A stretch of 64,000 bases of DNA from Bog-473 sp963745175. GTDB taxonomy: Bacteria; Actinomycetota; Acidimicrobiia; Acidimicrobiales; RAAP-2. Position numbers and translations under genes: made by a program. The stretch spans positions 186,001 through 250,000 of the forward strand of contig CAVUWK010000006.1 in NCBI GenBank assembly GCA_963745175.1. Direction: 5' to 3'. Positions 24,721-32,910 of the stretch are shown here, in pieces; the stretch's first letter is position 1, and each line of letters begins with the position of its first letter. The notes under the pieces were generated by a model, which did no database searches, was not told the origin of the DNA, and saw only the letters and a program-made list of their open reading frames with translations.

Positions 24721-25116
24721 TCAGCGCAGCGCGATCAGGCCGGCCGGGGTCGGCATGAAGCCGCACGCGTCGAGATAGAAGTCGCGCAGCTCCTCGTCGA
24801 AATCGACGTGCAGCCACTCGCAGCCGACTGAGCGGCTCTCCCGTTCGGCCACCGCCAGGAGGCCGCGCCCGATCCCGGAGCGCCGAGCGCCCCGCTCCAC
24901 CAGCGTGTCGACGACGAAGGCATGCACACCGCCGTCCCAGGCCACATTGACGAAGCCGACCAGGCGCCCGCCGTCGGCGGTGGCACAGACCCAACCGAGG
25001 CTGTGACCCTCAACCTGACCCCGCCAGTCCATGTCGAGCACGGCGTGGGCGAACCCCTCCGCGTGGAGCGCGTTGACGTCCGCGTTGGTGAAAGGTCCCC
25101 GCCATTCGTAGCGGAT
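24721..25116 (-). CDS. GNAT-family N-acetyltransferase, start codon uncertain
   Basis: About 131 residues. A GNAT core is clear: the V-D-T-L-V-E-R-G-A-R-R-S-G-I-G-R-G-L-L segment contains the acetyl-CoA loop R-R-x-G-I-G, and C-G-F near the end is typical. The family normally begins just before Y-E-W-R-G-P-F-T-N. Here the frame has no ATG, GTG or TTG near that point; the codon at the expected start is ATC (25114-25116). The frame runs open further upstream into the GH25-like gene without a usable start. Either ATC is used, or a substitution or indel has removed the start. The upstream gene's stop overlaps this region. Confidence 0.65.
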   Translation of the reverse strand: MRYEWRGPFTNADVNALHAEGFAHAVLDMDWRGQVEGHSLGWVCATADGGRLVGFVNVAWDGGVHAFVVDTLVERGARRSGIGRGLLAVAERESRSVGCEWLHVDFDEELRDFYLDACGFMPTPAGLIALR

Positions 25117-25123
25117 GTCGGCG

Positions 25124-26670
25124 CTAACAGGCGTAGTCGTCGTCGTACTGCGTGCTGTCGTACTGGACGATCTCGAGCGGCCCGCTGGGGAGCTGCTTGC
25201 CCATGGACTGCCACCTGCTGATGTCGGCGCAACTTCCGGGTCCGCTCGGTGAGCTGAGGTAGTCGGCCATCCAGAAGGGAACGTCCGGCTGGTAGTTACC
25301 CACAATGCCGTTCCAGACCCCGGGGCTGGCGTAGATGCCGACGTCGGGGATCCCCTCGGTCTCGTGCAGCGCATTGAGTGCGCCCTGGACGAATTGCGCA
25401 TTCTCACCCAGGTTGCCCGACCAGTTGGCTCGTCTCGACGTCGAGCCACCACGGGATGGTCGTGGAGCCCGCGCCGGCGTCTGCCGCGTCGGCGAAGGCG
25501 GACATGGCCGGCCTGGTAGCCGGCATTGCACGACGTGTCCCCGTTGCACCCCGGCTCGCTGGTGCCTGAAGTCCCGTAGGTCAAGAACGTGTACAGGTTC
25601 AACCCGCCGCCGGCCCACGACGCCTCCTGGGCGAGGCACGGGTTGGCTGTTCCCCGACGAGCTCCCGTCGACCTGCACGATGCCGATCTGGTGGTCCCCC
25701 GACGGGAAGCTCGAGCACTGGAAGTTGCTGATGTCGTAGCCGTACGCGCCCGAGCGGGTATGTCCCGCCGGTAAAGGTCCCGTTCCCGGGCGCTTCCGTC
25801 ATGCCGACGATCGGGCGGTTCAGTGGCGACGGTGCCGATCCGTAGTATCTCGCCCCGCCGAAATTCGAGACCAGTCCCGCGGTGTCGGTGAACCAGTAGC
25901 CGACATTGCCACCGCTGAGCACGGCGTTGGACGTGGCCGGGGCCGCGGCGATGATCGGGTTCTTCAAGCGGCAGGCCGCCCAGCGAACCGTAGAAGGGCG
26001 CCGTGCCGAAGCTGAAGATGCCGCCGTCGGACGCGACGAGGAAGTAGCCGCCGCCGTTCGGTCCGGTGATCATGCCCACCACCGGCTTGTTCAGCACGAG
26101 GCTGCCCGTGCTGCCGTGGAAGCTGGCGTCGCCGTAGCTGAAGATGCCCCCGTCGGAGGCCACCAGCCAGTAGCCGTTGCCGCTCGGCGTGGCGGCCATC
26201 CCGACGACCGGCTTGTTCAGCACCATGCTCCCGGTGCTGCCGTAGAACTTGGCGTCGCCGTAGCTGAAGATGCCGCCGTCGGAGGCCACCAGCCAGTACC
26301 CGCCGCCGTCCGGCGTGGCCGCCATCCCCACCACCGGCTTGTTGAGCACCATGCTCCCGGTGCTGCCGTAGAACTTGGCGTCGCCGTAGCTGAAGATGCC
26401 GCCGTCGGACGCCACCAGCCAATACCCCCCGCCGTCGGGCGTGGCCGCCATGCCGACAATCGGCTTGTTGAGCACCATGCCGCCCGTCGAACCGTAGAAC
26501 TGCGCCCCACCGAAGCTGAAGATGCCCCCGTCGGAGGCCACCAGCCAGTAGGCGGGGACGGGAGTGTTGGCGGCCGCGGCAGGCGGCGCCGACGTGGTGA
26601 CGGCAGCGGCGACCAACGCCAGCAACGGGAGCGCGGTCACGAGGACCGCCAGAACCAGGCGACGGATCAA
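25124..26670 (-). pseudogene. Secreted 'YWLVASDGG' repeat protein with GH25-like domain, at least five frameshifts
   Basis: Reading across frames reconstructs an approximately 515-residue secreted protein. A hydrophobic signal sequence starts at a TTG (26668-26670), followed by about six 42-residue repeats of the Y-W-L-V-A-S-D-G-G-I-F-S type. The C-terminal domain has Y-G-Y-D-I-S-N-F-Q-C, P-W-W-L-D-V-E-T and G-I-Y-A-S-P-G-V-W-N, which resemble GH25/DUF1906-like lysozyme folds. Frame changes occur near 25968, 25755, 25655, 25510 and 25435. The TTG start overlaps the DAHP synthase stop. The repeat type is familiar from Acidimicrobiia secreted proteins. Sequencing error and true decay are both possible. 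Confidence 0.72.
26012..26530 (-). repeat. 126-bp tandem coding repeats of the 'YWLVASDGG' protein
   Basis: The anchor CTGAAGATGCC recurs at 26012, 26138, 26264, 26390 and 26516, spacing exactly 126 bp, i.e. 42 codons. Adjacent units from 26218 to 26470 are nearly identical at the DNA level. Such a tract can expand, contract or be mis-assembled. Confidence 0.9.
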
Positions 26671-28025
26671 GTTCTGAGGAATTCCGCCACGCGGAAGGCC
26701 AGGTCGAGCGACTGGCGGGCGTTCAGCCTCGGGTCGCACGTCGTCGTGTAGCGGGCACCGAGGTCGACCTCGAGAATCTCCTCGGCTCCGCCGAGGCACT
26801 CGGTGACGTCGTCGCCGGTGAGCTCGATGTGGAGCCCTCCGGGCCAGGTCCCCTCGTCCCGGTGGACGTCGAAGAACGAGCGCAGCTCGGCGAGGATGTC
26901 GTCGAAGCGCCTGGTCTTGCGCCCGCCGTCGCTGGTGAACGTGTTCCCGTGCATGGGGTCGCAGGCCCACACCACGGCGTGGCCCTCGGCCTCCACGGCC
27001 CGGACCAGCGCCGGCAGGAGGTCGGTGGTCCTCTCCGCTCCGAGGCGTGTGATGAGCGTGAGCCGGCCCGGCAGGCGGTCCGGGTTCAGCCGCTCGCAGA
27101 TGGCCACGACGTCGGCGGGCGTGCAGTCCGGCCCGACCTTGGCGCCGACCGGGTTGTTGACGCCCGAGAGGAACTCGAGGTGCGCGCCGTCGAGCTGGCG
27201 GGTGCGGTCACCGACCCAGACCATGTGGGCCGAGCAGTCGTACCAGTCGCCGGTGAGGGAGTCCACGCGGGTGAGGCATTCCTCGTAGGGCAGGATCAGC
27301 GCCTCGTGGCTCGTGAAGAAGTCGACCTGGTGCAGGCCTTCCTCGGCGCCGAGGTCGATGCCGCATGCCGCCATGAACCGCAGCGCGCGGTCGATCTCCG
27401 ACGCGATGCGCTCGTAGCGCTGGCCCTCGCCGGACGACGCGACGAACTGCTGGTTCCACAGGTGCACCTGAGACAGGTCGGCGAACCCGCCCTTCGTGAA
27501 GGCCCGCAGCAGGTTGAGGGTCGACGCCGACTGCTGGTAGGCGGCCACCAGGCGCTCGGGGTCCGGGGTGCGGGCCTCGGCCTCGAAGGCCTCGTCGTTG
27601 ACCATGTGGCCGCGGAAGGACGGCAACTCCACCTCGCCGATCCGCTCGGTGCCGGCCGTGCGCGGCTTGGCGAACTGCCCGGCGATGCGCCCCACCTTCA
27701 CCACCGGCACGCCGGCCGCGTAGGTCAGGGCGACCGCCATCTGCAGAATGATCTTGAGCTTGTCCCGGATGGAGTCGGCGCTGAACTCGGCGAAGGACTC
27801 GGCGCAGTCCCCGGCCTGCAGGAGAAAGGCCTCGCCGTTTGCGACCTGCGCCAGCTGCGCCGTCAGGTAGCGGGCCTCACCGGCGAAGACGAGTGGCGGC
27901 ACGGTGGCGAGCCGCGCCTCGGCCTTCTTGAGCGCGTCGGCGTCGGGCCAGTCCGGCTGCTGCGCCGCCGGCAACTTCCGCCAGGACGCGGGGCTCCAGG
28001 AGGAAGTGTCCGTCGGGCTCGTCAC
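26667..28025 (-). CDS. aroG: Class II 3-deoxy-7-phosphoheptulonate (DAHP) synthase
   Basis: 452 residues, the length of the plant-like class II enzymes found in Actinobacteria. It condenses phosphoenolpyruvate and erythrose-4-phosphate, the first shikimate step. Family motifs are visible: L-Q-A-G-D-C-A-E-S-F (metal-binding Cys), L-P-S-F-R-G-H-M-V-N, and V-W-A-C-D-P-M-H-G-N-T. The GTG start (28023-28025) has a minus-strand TAACCT 6 nt upstream. The 3' end overlaps the repeat-protein TTG start by 3 nt. A second aro gene is not present nearby. Confidence 0.95.
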   Translation of the reverse strand: MTSPTDTSSWSPASWRKLPAAQQPDWPDADALKKAEARLATVPPLVFAGEARYLTAQLAQVANGEAFLLQAGDCAESFAEFSADSIRDKLKIILQMAVALTYAAGVPVVKVGRIAGQFAKPRTAGTERIGEVELPSFRGHMVNDEAFEAEARTPDPERLVAAYQQSASTLNLLRAFTKGGFADLSQVHLWNQQFVASSGEGQRYERIASEIDRALRFMAACGIDLGAEEGLHQVDFFTSHEALILPYEECLTRVDSLTGDWYDCSAHMVWVGDRTRQLDGAHLEFLSGVNNPVGAKVGPDCTPADVVAICERLNPDRLPGRLTLITRLGAERTTDLLPALVRAVEAEGHAVVWACDPMHGNTFTSDGGRKTRRFDDILAELRSFFDVHRDEGTWPGGLHIELTGDDVTECLGGAEEILEVDLGARYTTTCDPRLNARQSLDLAFRVAEFLRT

Positions 28026-28031
28026 CCGAAC

Positions 28032-28037
28032 AGGTTA
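28032..28037 (-). promoter_or_regulatory. Putative -10 hexamer (TAACCT, minus strand), DAHP synthase
   Basis: TAACCT on the minus strand ends 6 nt before the GTG start. It is only 6 bp from the divergent TAGGAT at 28044. Confidence 0.48.
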
Positions 28038-28043
28038 ACGCCG

Positions 28044-28049
28044 TAGGAT
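28044..28049 (+). promoter_or_regulatory. Putative -10 hexamer (TAGGAT), LLM oxidoreductase
   Basis: TAGGAT ends 8 nt before the ATG at 28058 and lacks a Shine-Dalgarno sequence. It abuts the divergent DAHP synthase promoter. Confidence 0.5.
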
Positions 28050-28057
28050 CGCCATCC

Positions 28058-28987
28058 ATGGCCGCCTTCCGCTTCGCTCTCCAAGCGTCGAAGGCCGCAT
28101 CCCCGGCTGCCTGGCGGGAACTGGCGCGGAAAGCCGAGGACCTGGGCTACTCCACGCTGTATGTGCCGGACCATCTCGACGACCAGTGGGCCCCCATGGT
28201 GGCTGTCACGGTCGCGGCTGAGGCCACGACGACGCTGCGGGTCGGCACCCTCGTCCTCGACAACGACTTCCGGCACCCGGTCGTCCTGGCCAAGGAGGCG
28301 GCCACCCTCGACGTCGTCAGCGGTGGCCGCTTCGAGTTCGGCCTCGGCGCCGGCTGGATGACGACGGACTACGAGCAGTCGGGCATCACCATGGAGAAGC
28401 CCTCGGTGCGCGTGGCCCGTCTCGGCGAGAGCCTCGCCATCATGCGCGCCATGTGGCGCGACGGCAGCGCCACTTTCACAGGCGACCACTACCGCGTCAC
28501 CGGGGCCGCCGGCACCCCCGCGCCGGTGACAGCCGGCGGCCCGCCACTGGTGATCGGCGGCGGCAGCAGGCGCGTCCTGGCGCTGGCCGGCCGCTATGCG
28601 GACGTCGTGAGCATCGTGCCGAGCCTCACCGCCGGCTACGTCGGTCCCGAGGTGGCGGCCGAGTCCGTCGTCGAGAAGTACACCGACCGGGTGCGGTGGG
28701 CCCGCGAGGCGGCGGGGGAGCGCGCGGGAGACCTGGAGTTCCAATGTTGGACGGTTGCTGTGCAGGTTGTCCCGAACGCCGAAGAGGTGCTGGCGTCGCT
28801 GGCCCCGCTGTTCGACCTGACGCCGGACCAGCTGCGCTCCGCGCCGCTCGCGCTCATCGGCACCGCCGGGGAGATCACCGAGGTGCTGCGCAAGCGCCGC
28901 GAGGAGCTCGGGTTCAGCTACATCGTCGTGCACGAGGCGGAGATGGACGCGCTGGCGCCGGTGATCGCCGAACTTGCCGGCACCTGA
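28058..28987 (+). CDS. LLM-class F420-dependent oxidoreductase
   Basis: 309 residues. A luciferase-like monooxygenase TIM barrel related to F420-dependent enzymes abundant in Actinobacteria. Indicative segments are A-E-D-L-G-Y-S-T-L-Y-V-P-D-H, V-G-T-L-V-L-D-N-D-F-R-H-P, and L-D-V-V-S-G-G-R-F-E-F-G-L-G-A-G-W, the conserved cofactor-phosphate region. F420 versus FMN use and the substrate are inferred from family only. The 3' end overlaps nadD by 14 nt. Confidence 0.88.
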   Translation: MAAFRFALQASKAASPAAWRELARKAEDLGYSTLYVPDHLDDQWAPMVAVTVAAEATTTLRVGTLVLDNDFRHPVVLAKEAATLDVVSGGRFEFGLGAGWMTTDYEQSGITMEKPSVRVARLGESLAIMRAMWRDGSATFTGDHYRVTGAAGTPAPVTAGGPPLVIGGGSRRVLALAGRYADVVSIVPSLTAGYVGPEVAAESVVEKYTDRVRWAREAAGERAGDLEFQCWTVAVQVVPNAEEVLASLAPLFDLTPDQLRSAPLALIGTAGEITEVLRKRREELGFSYIVVHEAEMDALAPVIAELAGT

Positions 28988-29582
28988 GGCTCCCACCCGG
29001 ATCGGGATCTTCGGCGGCACCTTCGACCCGCCACACAACGGCCACGTGGCCGCGGCGCGCGCCGTCACCGAGCGGCTGGAGCTCGACCGGCTGCTCCTCG
29101 TCGTGGCCAACGACCCGTGGCAGAAGTCGGGGCAGCGCCAGGTCTCACCCGCGGCGGACCGCTACGCGCTGACCGAGGCCCTGGCGAAGGAGATCCCGGG
29201 TGCCGAGGCGAGCCGGCTCGAGATCGAGCGGGGCGGCCCCAGCTACTCCGTGGACACGGCCGAGGAGATCCTGGCCCGGGCCGGCGGCCATCCGGTCGAG
29301 CTCTTCCTCGTCGTGGGCGCCGACCTGGTTCCCGAGCTCGGCTCCTGGCACCGCCACCAGGACCTGCAGGGCCTGGTCACGCTGGCCGTCGTCTCCCGCC
29401 CGGCGGGCCCCGCCCCGGTGCTCGCCCCCGGCTGGCGGGCCGAGTGGGTCGACGGCCCCCAGGTCCCCGTGTCGAGCTCGGAGGTCCGTGACCTGCTGGC
29501 GGCGGGCCGGCCGGTGGACGGCATGGTCCCCGGGGGCGTCATCCGTTGCATTCGCCGCCGCGGTCTGTACGCTGTGCCTTGA
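28974..29582 (+). CDS. nadD: Nicotinate-nucleotide adenylyltransferase
   Basis: 202 residues. It adenylates nicotinate mononucleotide in NAD synthesis. The nucleotidyltransferase motif G-G-T-F-D-P-P-H-N-G-H is at residues 14-24, and the C-terminal V-S-S-S-E-V-R motif (ISSTxIR type) is present. The only plausible start is TTG at 28974, inside the end of the LLM gene. It heads the conserved nadD-rsfS pair. Confidence 0.94.
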   Translation: MPAPEAPTRIGIFGGTFDPPHNGHVAAARAVTERLELDRLLLVVANDPWQKSGQRQVSPAADRYALTEALAKEIPGAEASRLEIERGGPSYSVDTAEEILARAGGHPVELFLVVGADLVPELGSWHRHQDLQGLVTLAVVSRPAGPAPVLAPGWRAEWVDGPQVPVSSSEVRDLLAAGRPVDGMVPGGVIRCIRRRGLYAVP

Positions 29583-29786
29583 ATGAGCGCCATGCCGGCC
29601 GGGTGGACGGAGCTGTCGGAAAGTCCCCGTGTCGGCGCGTTCCCCATCCAGGCGCAGCGCCGGACCGACCGCCGCGCCGAGCAGAAGGTGGCTCGCCGCA
29701 CGCGTCGGCGTTGGGCTGTGGCCGGGGGCTCCATCCTGGTCGCCACGTTCGGGCTCACCGTGGGCATCTTGGAGTTGCTCCATTGA
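29583..29786 (+). CDS. Small single-pass membrane protein between nadD and rsfS
   Basis: 67 residues starting with ATG directly after the nadD stop (TGAATG). The first 45 residues are polar with a strongly basic run (R-R-T-D-R-R, R-R-T-R-R-R). One membrane helix follows (about residues 45-65), ending three residues before the stop. The stop overlaps the rsfS TTG start (TTGA), so it sits inside a coupled core operon. The positive-inside rule places the N-terminus in the cytoplasm. No recognised domain; function unknown. Confidence 0.6.
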   Translation: MSAMPAGWTELSESPRVGAFPIQAQRRTDRRAEQKVARRTRRRWAVAGGSILVATFGLTVGILELLH

Positions 29787-30172
29787 CGCCAGGTTTGGAC
29801 GTGCACGTCCAGCTACCGGCGGCCGCGGCCACCGCCGCCGAGTTGGCTGACGCCAAGCTCGGGCGCGACACGGTGGTTCTCGGGATGGCCGAGCTCTTCG
29901 GTGTGGTCGACGCCTTCGTCATCACCAGTGCGCAGAACACGCGCCATGTGCGCACCCTCGTCGAGGAGATCGAGCGTGGCGTCAAGGAATCGCACGGCGT
30001 CACCCCGATCCGCGTCGAAGGCCTGCAAGATGCGACGTGGGTGCTGATGGACTACGGCGACTTCATCGCGCACGTCTTCCTGCAGGAGACCCGCGAGTAC
30101 TACGACCTCGAGCACCTGTGGTCGGGAGCCCCCCGGCTGCCGTGGCGTCGCGACGTCGAACACGCCGGCTGA
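29783..30172 (+). CDS. rsfS: Ribosomal silencing factor RsfS
   Basis: 129 residues with the Oligomerisation/Iojap domain. It binds L14 on the 50S subunit and blocks subunit joining under starvation. Visible core motifs are V-V-D-A-F-V-I-T-S-A, G-L-Q-D-A-T-W-V-L-M-D-Y-G-D and V-F-L-Q-E-T-R-E-Y-Y-D-L-E-H-L-W. The TTG at 29783 is chosen because it overlaps the preceding stop; an in-frame GTG at 29801 is the alternative. Confidence 0.93.
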   Translation: MTPGLDVHVQLPAAAATAAELADAKLGRDTVVLGMAELFGVVDAFVITSAQNTRHVRTLVEEIERGVKESHGVTPIRVEGLQDATWVLMDYGDFIAHVFLQETREYYDLEHLWSGAPRLPWRRDVEHAG

Positions 30173-30184
30173 GCGAACCGCTCA
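30170..30184. terminator. Small hairpin spanning both convergent stop codons (rsfS/lpqB)
   Basis: TGAGCG and CGCTCA flank a 3-nt spacer, giving a perfect 6-bp stem. It includes the TGA of rsfS and, on the other strand, the TGA of lpqB. It is short and lacks a U tract, so a role as a bidirectional terminator is only a suggestion. Confidence 0.3.
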
Positions 30185-30760
30185 GGCCGCCCCTCCGAGG
30201 AAGTCCAGGAGGTAGACCGGCCCGCTCACCTGTGAGCCGTTGGCGATCGGCACGGGGGTGCGCTGTCCGTCGATTTCGAAGAGGACGCCGGTGTTCGGGC
30301 CCTCTTCCGTGACCACGGTGGCGACGATCTGGGCCACCGCGAGCTCGATGCTGGTTCCGATAATCGCACTGAAGGCCGCATTCATGTTCACCGTCACGAT
30401 GCCGGCCTGCGTGGTGGCCGACAGCACGGCCACGTTGCTCGGGATGGCGGTCGAGAGCCCGGGGTCTTCGGCCTGGGTAGGTCCGGCGAGCAGCGAAGTG
30501 ATGATGGAGGTGAGCGGCGCCGGCGCAGCCACGACGCGCGGCGCCGACGTGAGCTGAGAGGCCGGGTTGAGGAAGAACACCTTCACGGGGACGAGAGACG
30601 TCGGCTTCGGCAGCGTGGTCGTCGTGGTGGGCGGGTGGGGGTTGAGGAGCCCGAAGGGCACTTTGGACATCGTGCTGGGTGCGCTCTGGGTGGGGATGCC
30701 GCAGCCGGTCGCGACGAGGGCGAGCAGCGGCAGGACGAGTGCGGCCAGGCGCCGCTTCAC
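30182..30760 (-). CDS. lpqB: LpqB-like GerMN-domain lipoprotein
   Basis: 192 residues. A lipoprotein signal peptide (V-K-R-R-L-A-A-L-V-L-P-L-L-A-L-V-A-T-G-C) places the lipidated Cys at residue 20. A GerMN domain follows (about 50-185), with V-K-V-F-F-L-N and G-I-V-T-V-N-M-N-A-A-F. LpqB is the extracytoplasmic partner of MtrB in Actinobacteria; the usual C-terminal beta-propeller is missing here, so this is a short form. The GTG start overlaps the mtrB stop by 4 nt. Confidence 0.82.
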   Translation of the reverse strand: MKRRLAALVLPLLALVATGCGIPTQSAPSTMSKVPFGLLNPHPPTTTTTLPKPTSLVPVKVFFLNPASQLTSAPRVVAAPAPLTSIITSLLAGPTQAEDPGLSTAIPSNVAVLSATTQAGIVTVNMNAAFSAIIGTSIELAVAQIVATVVTEEGPNTGVLFEIDGQRTPVPIANGSQVSGPVYLLDFLGGAA

Positions 30761-32214
30761 GCTGCGCCCCCGCGTCCTCGTCGTCGTCGGGGTCGTCGGG
30801 GTCGTCGGGGTCGTGCCCATTGGAGAGCACCGGGAGCGTGAGCACGAACGCGCGCGCCCCCTTCCGGAGCGGACTCCACCCGGACCTCACCGTGCATGGC
30901 GCGCATGTGTTCGGCCACCAGGGCCAGGCCCAAACCGGTGCCCGTCCCCGTGCCGCGCTTCCCCGACGCCGAGCCGCGGTAGAAACGTTCGAAGATCTTG
31001 GTGCGCTCGCGGAGGTCGATGCCGGGCCCGGCGTCGTCGATCGTCACCTCCACCTCGCGCGTCCGGGCCCGGCGCGACGGCGACGCTGGTCGCCCCGCCG
31101 CCGTAGTGGTCGGCGTTCTCCATGAGGTTGACCATGACCCGCTCGAAGCGGCGTTTGTCGACGCCCACCCGCCACCCCTCCACGGCGGGCTCGACGCGGA
31201 CCTCCGGGGCGCGGCATTTGCGTCGCGGTCCATGTGCCCGAATCCCGTCTCAACCGAGCGCTGCACCAGTTCGGAGACGTTGACCTCCTCGAGGAAGACG
31301 TCGACCGAACCGGCATCGGCGCGCGACATCTCGAGAAGATCGGCGACCATGCGCTGGAATCGTCGCAGGTCGTCGCTCAGGTTCCGGAGCGCCTGCTGCG
31401 AGCGGGGCGAGAGTCCGTCCCGGTCGGCCTCCAGGACCTCGAGCGACGCGGCCAGCGTGGTGAGGGGCGATCGGAGCTCGTGGCTCACGTCGGAATTGAA
31501 GCGGGCCTCTCGCTCGATCCGCTCCTGCAGCTGGTCGACCATGGCGTTGAACGAGTTGGTGAGGCCCTCCAGGTCGGGATCGGCCGCCTCGGCGTCGAGG
31601 CGGGTGTCGAGCTCCCCGCCGGCGATGGCCCCCGCCGCCCGGGATACGTCGGCCAGCGGGCGGAGCGAGCGCGTGCTGGCGAAGCGGCCGAGCCCGGTGC
31701 CGAGGATGGTGGTGATGATGCCGGCGACGACCAGGGTCAACCCGAGGATGCGCAGCGTGTGGTCGAGGTCGGAGAGGTCGAACACCTCGAAGTAGTCGGC
31801 GTGGACGGAGGGGACCGGGATGCCGATGACGATCTCGGCCGTCCCCTCAGGGGTGCGGTAGGTCTGGGTGGCCGCCCTGCCGGCCAGCACGACCGTGCGG
31901 AGCTCGTGAGGGATGGAGGCGGCATTGACCGAGAGCGAGGACGCGTAGGACTTGGACCGCTGGAACAGCACGGAGTGCACGTCGGTCCCCGCATCGATGT
32001 TGGCGAGCAGCCCGACGTACCCGGTGGTGCCGGTCTCAAGCGAGGTGCGGATCACGACCGCATTGGCGAAGGCCTGGTGCTGCGCGGCCGTCTCCCGCCC
32101 GGCCAGGAGGAAGTGGCGGGTCGTGAAGTAGGACAGCCCGCCCATCATGATGGAGAGGATCAGCGCCCCCAGCCCGAAGACGGCCGTGATGCGGGCGCCG
32201 ATGCCCAGCCTCAC
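30757..32214 (-). CDS. mtrB: MtrB-like sensor histidine kinase, internal region apparently frameshifted twice
   Basis: 485 codons stay open, but the middle looks shifted. N-terminal features are sound: two membrane segments with an extracytoplasmic domain, a HAMP linker, and the H-box F-N-S-D-V-S-H-E-L-R-S-P. Between about 31206 and 31060 this frame gives a non-homologous A/S/R/P-rich stretch. The adjacent frame there gives the expected R-F-E-R-V-M-V-N-L-M-E-N-A-D-H-Y N-box. The frame then returns for D-D-A-G-P-G-I-D and G-T-G-L-G-L-A-L. Two compensating 1-base changes explain this. The GTG start is 1 nt after the mtrA stop. Confidence 0.82.
   Translation of the reverse strand: MRLGIGARITAVFGLGALILSIMMGGLSYFTTRHFLLAGRETAAQHQAFANAVVIRTSLETGTTGYVGLLANIDAGTDVHSVLFQRSKSYASSLSVNAASIPHELRTVVLAGRAATQTYRTPEGTAEIVIGIPVPSVHADYFEVFDLSDLDHTLRILGLTLVVAGIITTILGTGLGRFASTRSLRPLADVSRAAGAIAGGELDTRLDAEAADPDLEGLTNSFNAMVDQLQERIEREARFNSDVSHELRSPLTTLAASLEVLEADRDGLSPRSQQALRNLSDDLRRFQRMVADLLEMSRADAGSVDVFLEEVNVSELVQRSVETGFGHMDRDANAAPRRSASSPPWRGGGWASTNAASSGSWSTSWRTPTTTAAGRPASPSRRARTREVEVTIDDAGPGIDLRERTKIFERFYRGSASGKRGTGTGTGLGLALVAEHMRAMHGEVRVESAPEGGARVRAHAPGALQWARPRRPRRPRRRRGRGGAA
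30783..30809. repeat. 9-bp tandem repeat (GTCGTCGGG) x3 in the mtrB 3' end
   Basis: Three exact copies plus a partial fourth. In the mtrB frame they encode an R-P-R-type tail, just before lpqB. Confidence 0.85.
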
Positions 32215-32215
32215 C

Positions 32216-32899
32216 TCAGGGCACCAGCTTGTAGCCCATGCCCCTCACGGTGAGTATGTGCTGGGGCACCGCGGGATCCACCTCGACCTTGGTGCGCAGA
32301 CGCCGGATGTGCACGTCGACGAGCCGGCCGTCGCCGAAGTAGTCGTAGCCCCAGACCCGGTCGAGCAGCTGCTCGCGGCTCAGCACCTTGTTGGGGCTGG
32401 CCGCCAGCTCGCAGAGCAGGCGGAACTCGGTGCGGGTGCAGTGCACCTCGTCGCCGTTGAGGCGGCGGAGCACGCCCTGCTCGGGGAGCAGCTGGAGGTC
32501 GCCGAAGGTGAGTGCGCCGGGCTCCTCCTCCGCCGGCCGGGCGCGCCGCAGCAGGGCTCGGATCCGCGCCGCCAGCTCCTTGGCCACGAACGGTTTGGTG
32601 ACGTAGTCGTCGGCACCCGCCTCCAGGCCCGCCACGACGTCGTGGGTGTCCGAGCGCGCCGTCACGATGATGATCGGCACCGCGCTGCTGCGCCGCAGCG
32701 CCCGGCAGCATTCGAAGCCGTCCATGCCCGGCAGCATGAGATCGATGAGCGCGACGTCGGGAGGCGCCTCGGCGAACATGTCGAGCCCCTCCTCGCCGCT
32801 GGCGGCGTCCCTTACCTCGTAGCCTTCGCCCTCCAGGGCGAGACGCATGGAGGATCTGATCCGCTCATCGTCCTCGACGACCAGAATGCGCCCGCTCAT
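32216..32899 (-). CDS. mtrA: MtrA-like OmpR-family response regulator
   Basis: 227 residues. The receiver domain has acidic pocket Glu9-Asp10-Asp11, phospho-acceptor Asp53, switch Thr80 and Lys102. A winged-helix DNA-binding domain ends with V-R-G-M-G-Y-K-L-V-P. In Actinobacteria MtrA controls cell-wall remodelling and division. The ATG at 32897-32899 has GGAGG upstream. It lies 11 nt after the peptide-binding protein gene and 1 nt before mtrB, so all four genes probably form one operon. Confidence 0.92.
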   Translation of the reverse strand: MSGRILVVEDDERIRSSMRLALEGEGYEVRDAASGEEGLDMFAEAPPDVALIDLMLPGMDGFECCRALRRSSAVPIIIVTARSDTHDVVAGLEAGADDYVTKPFVAKELAARIRALLRRARPAEEEPGALTFGDLQLLPEQGVLRRLNGDEVHCTRTEFRLLCELAASPNKVLSREQLLDRVWGYDYFGDGRLVDVHIRRLRTKVEVDPAVPQHILTVRGMGYKLVP

Positions 32900-32910
32900 C
32901 TGCCTCCAGC

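Noticed and set aside
26012..26530. Regular repeats considered as a CRISPR array
   Set aside because: The period is 126 bp with no unique spacers; the units are coding and encode a known protein repeat.
24721..26970. A single 749-residue protein on the minus strand
   Set aside because: It joins wrong-frame parts of the DAHP synthase, repeat protein and GNAT genes; conserved segments sit in different frames.
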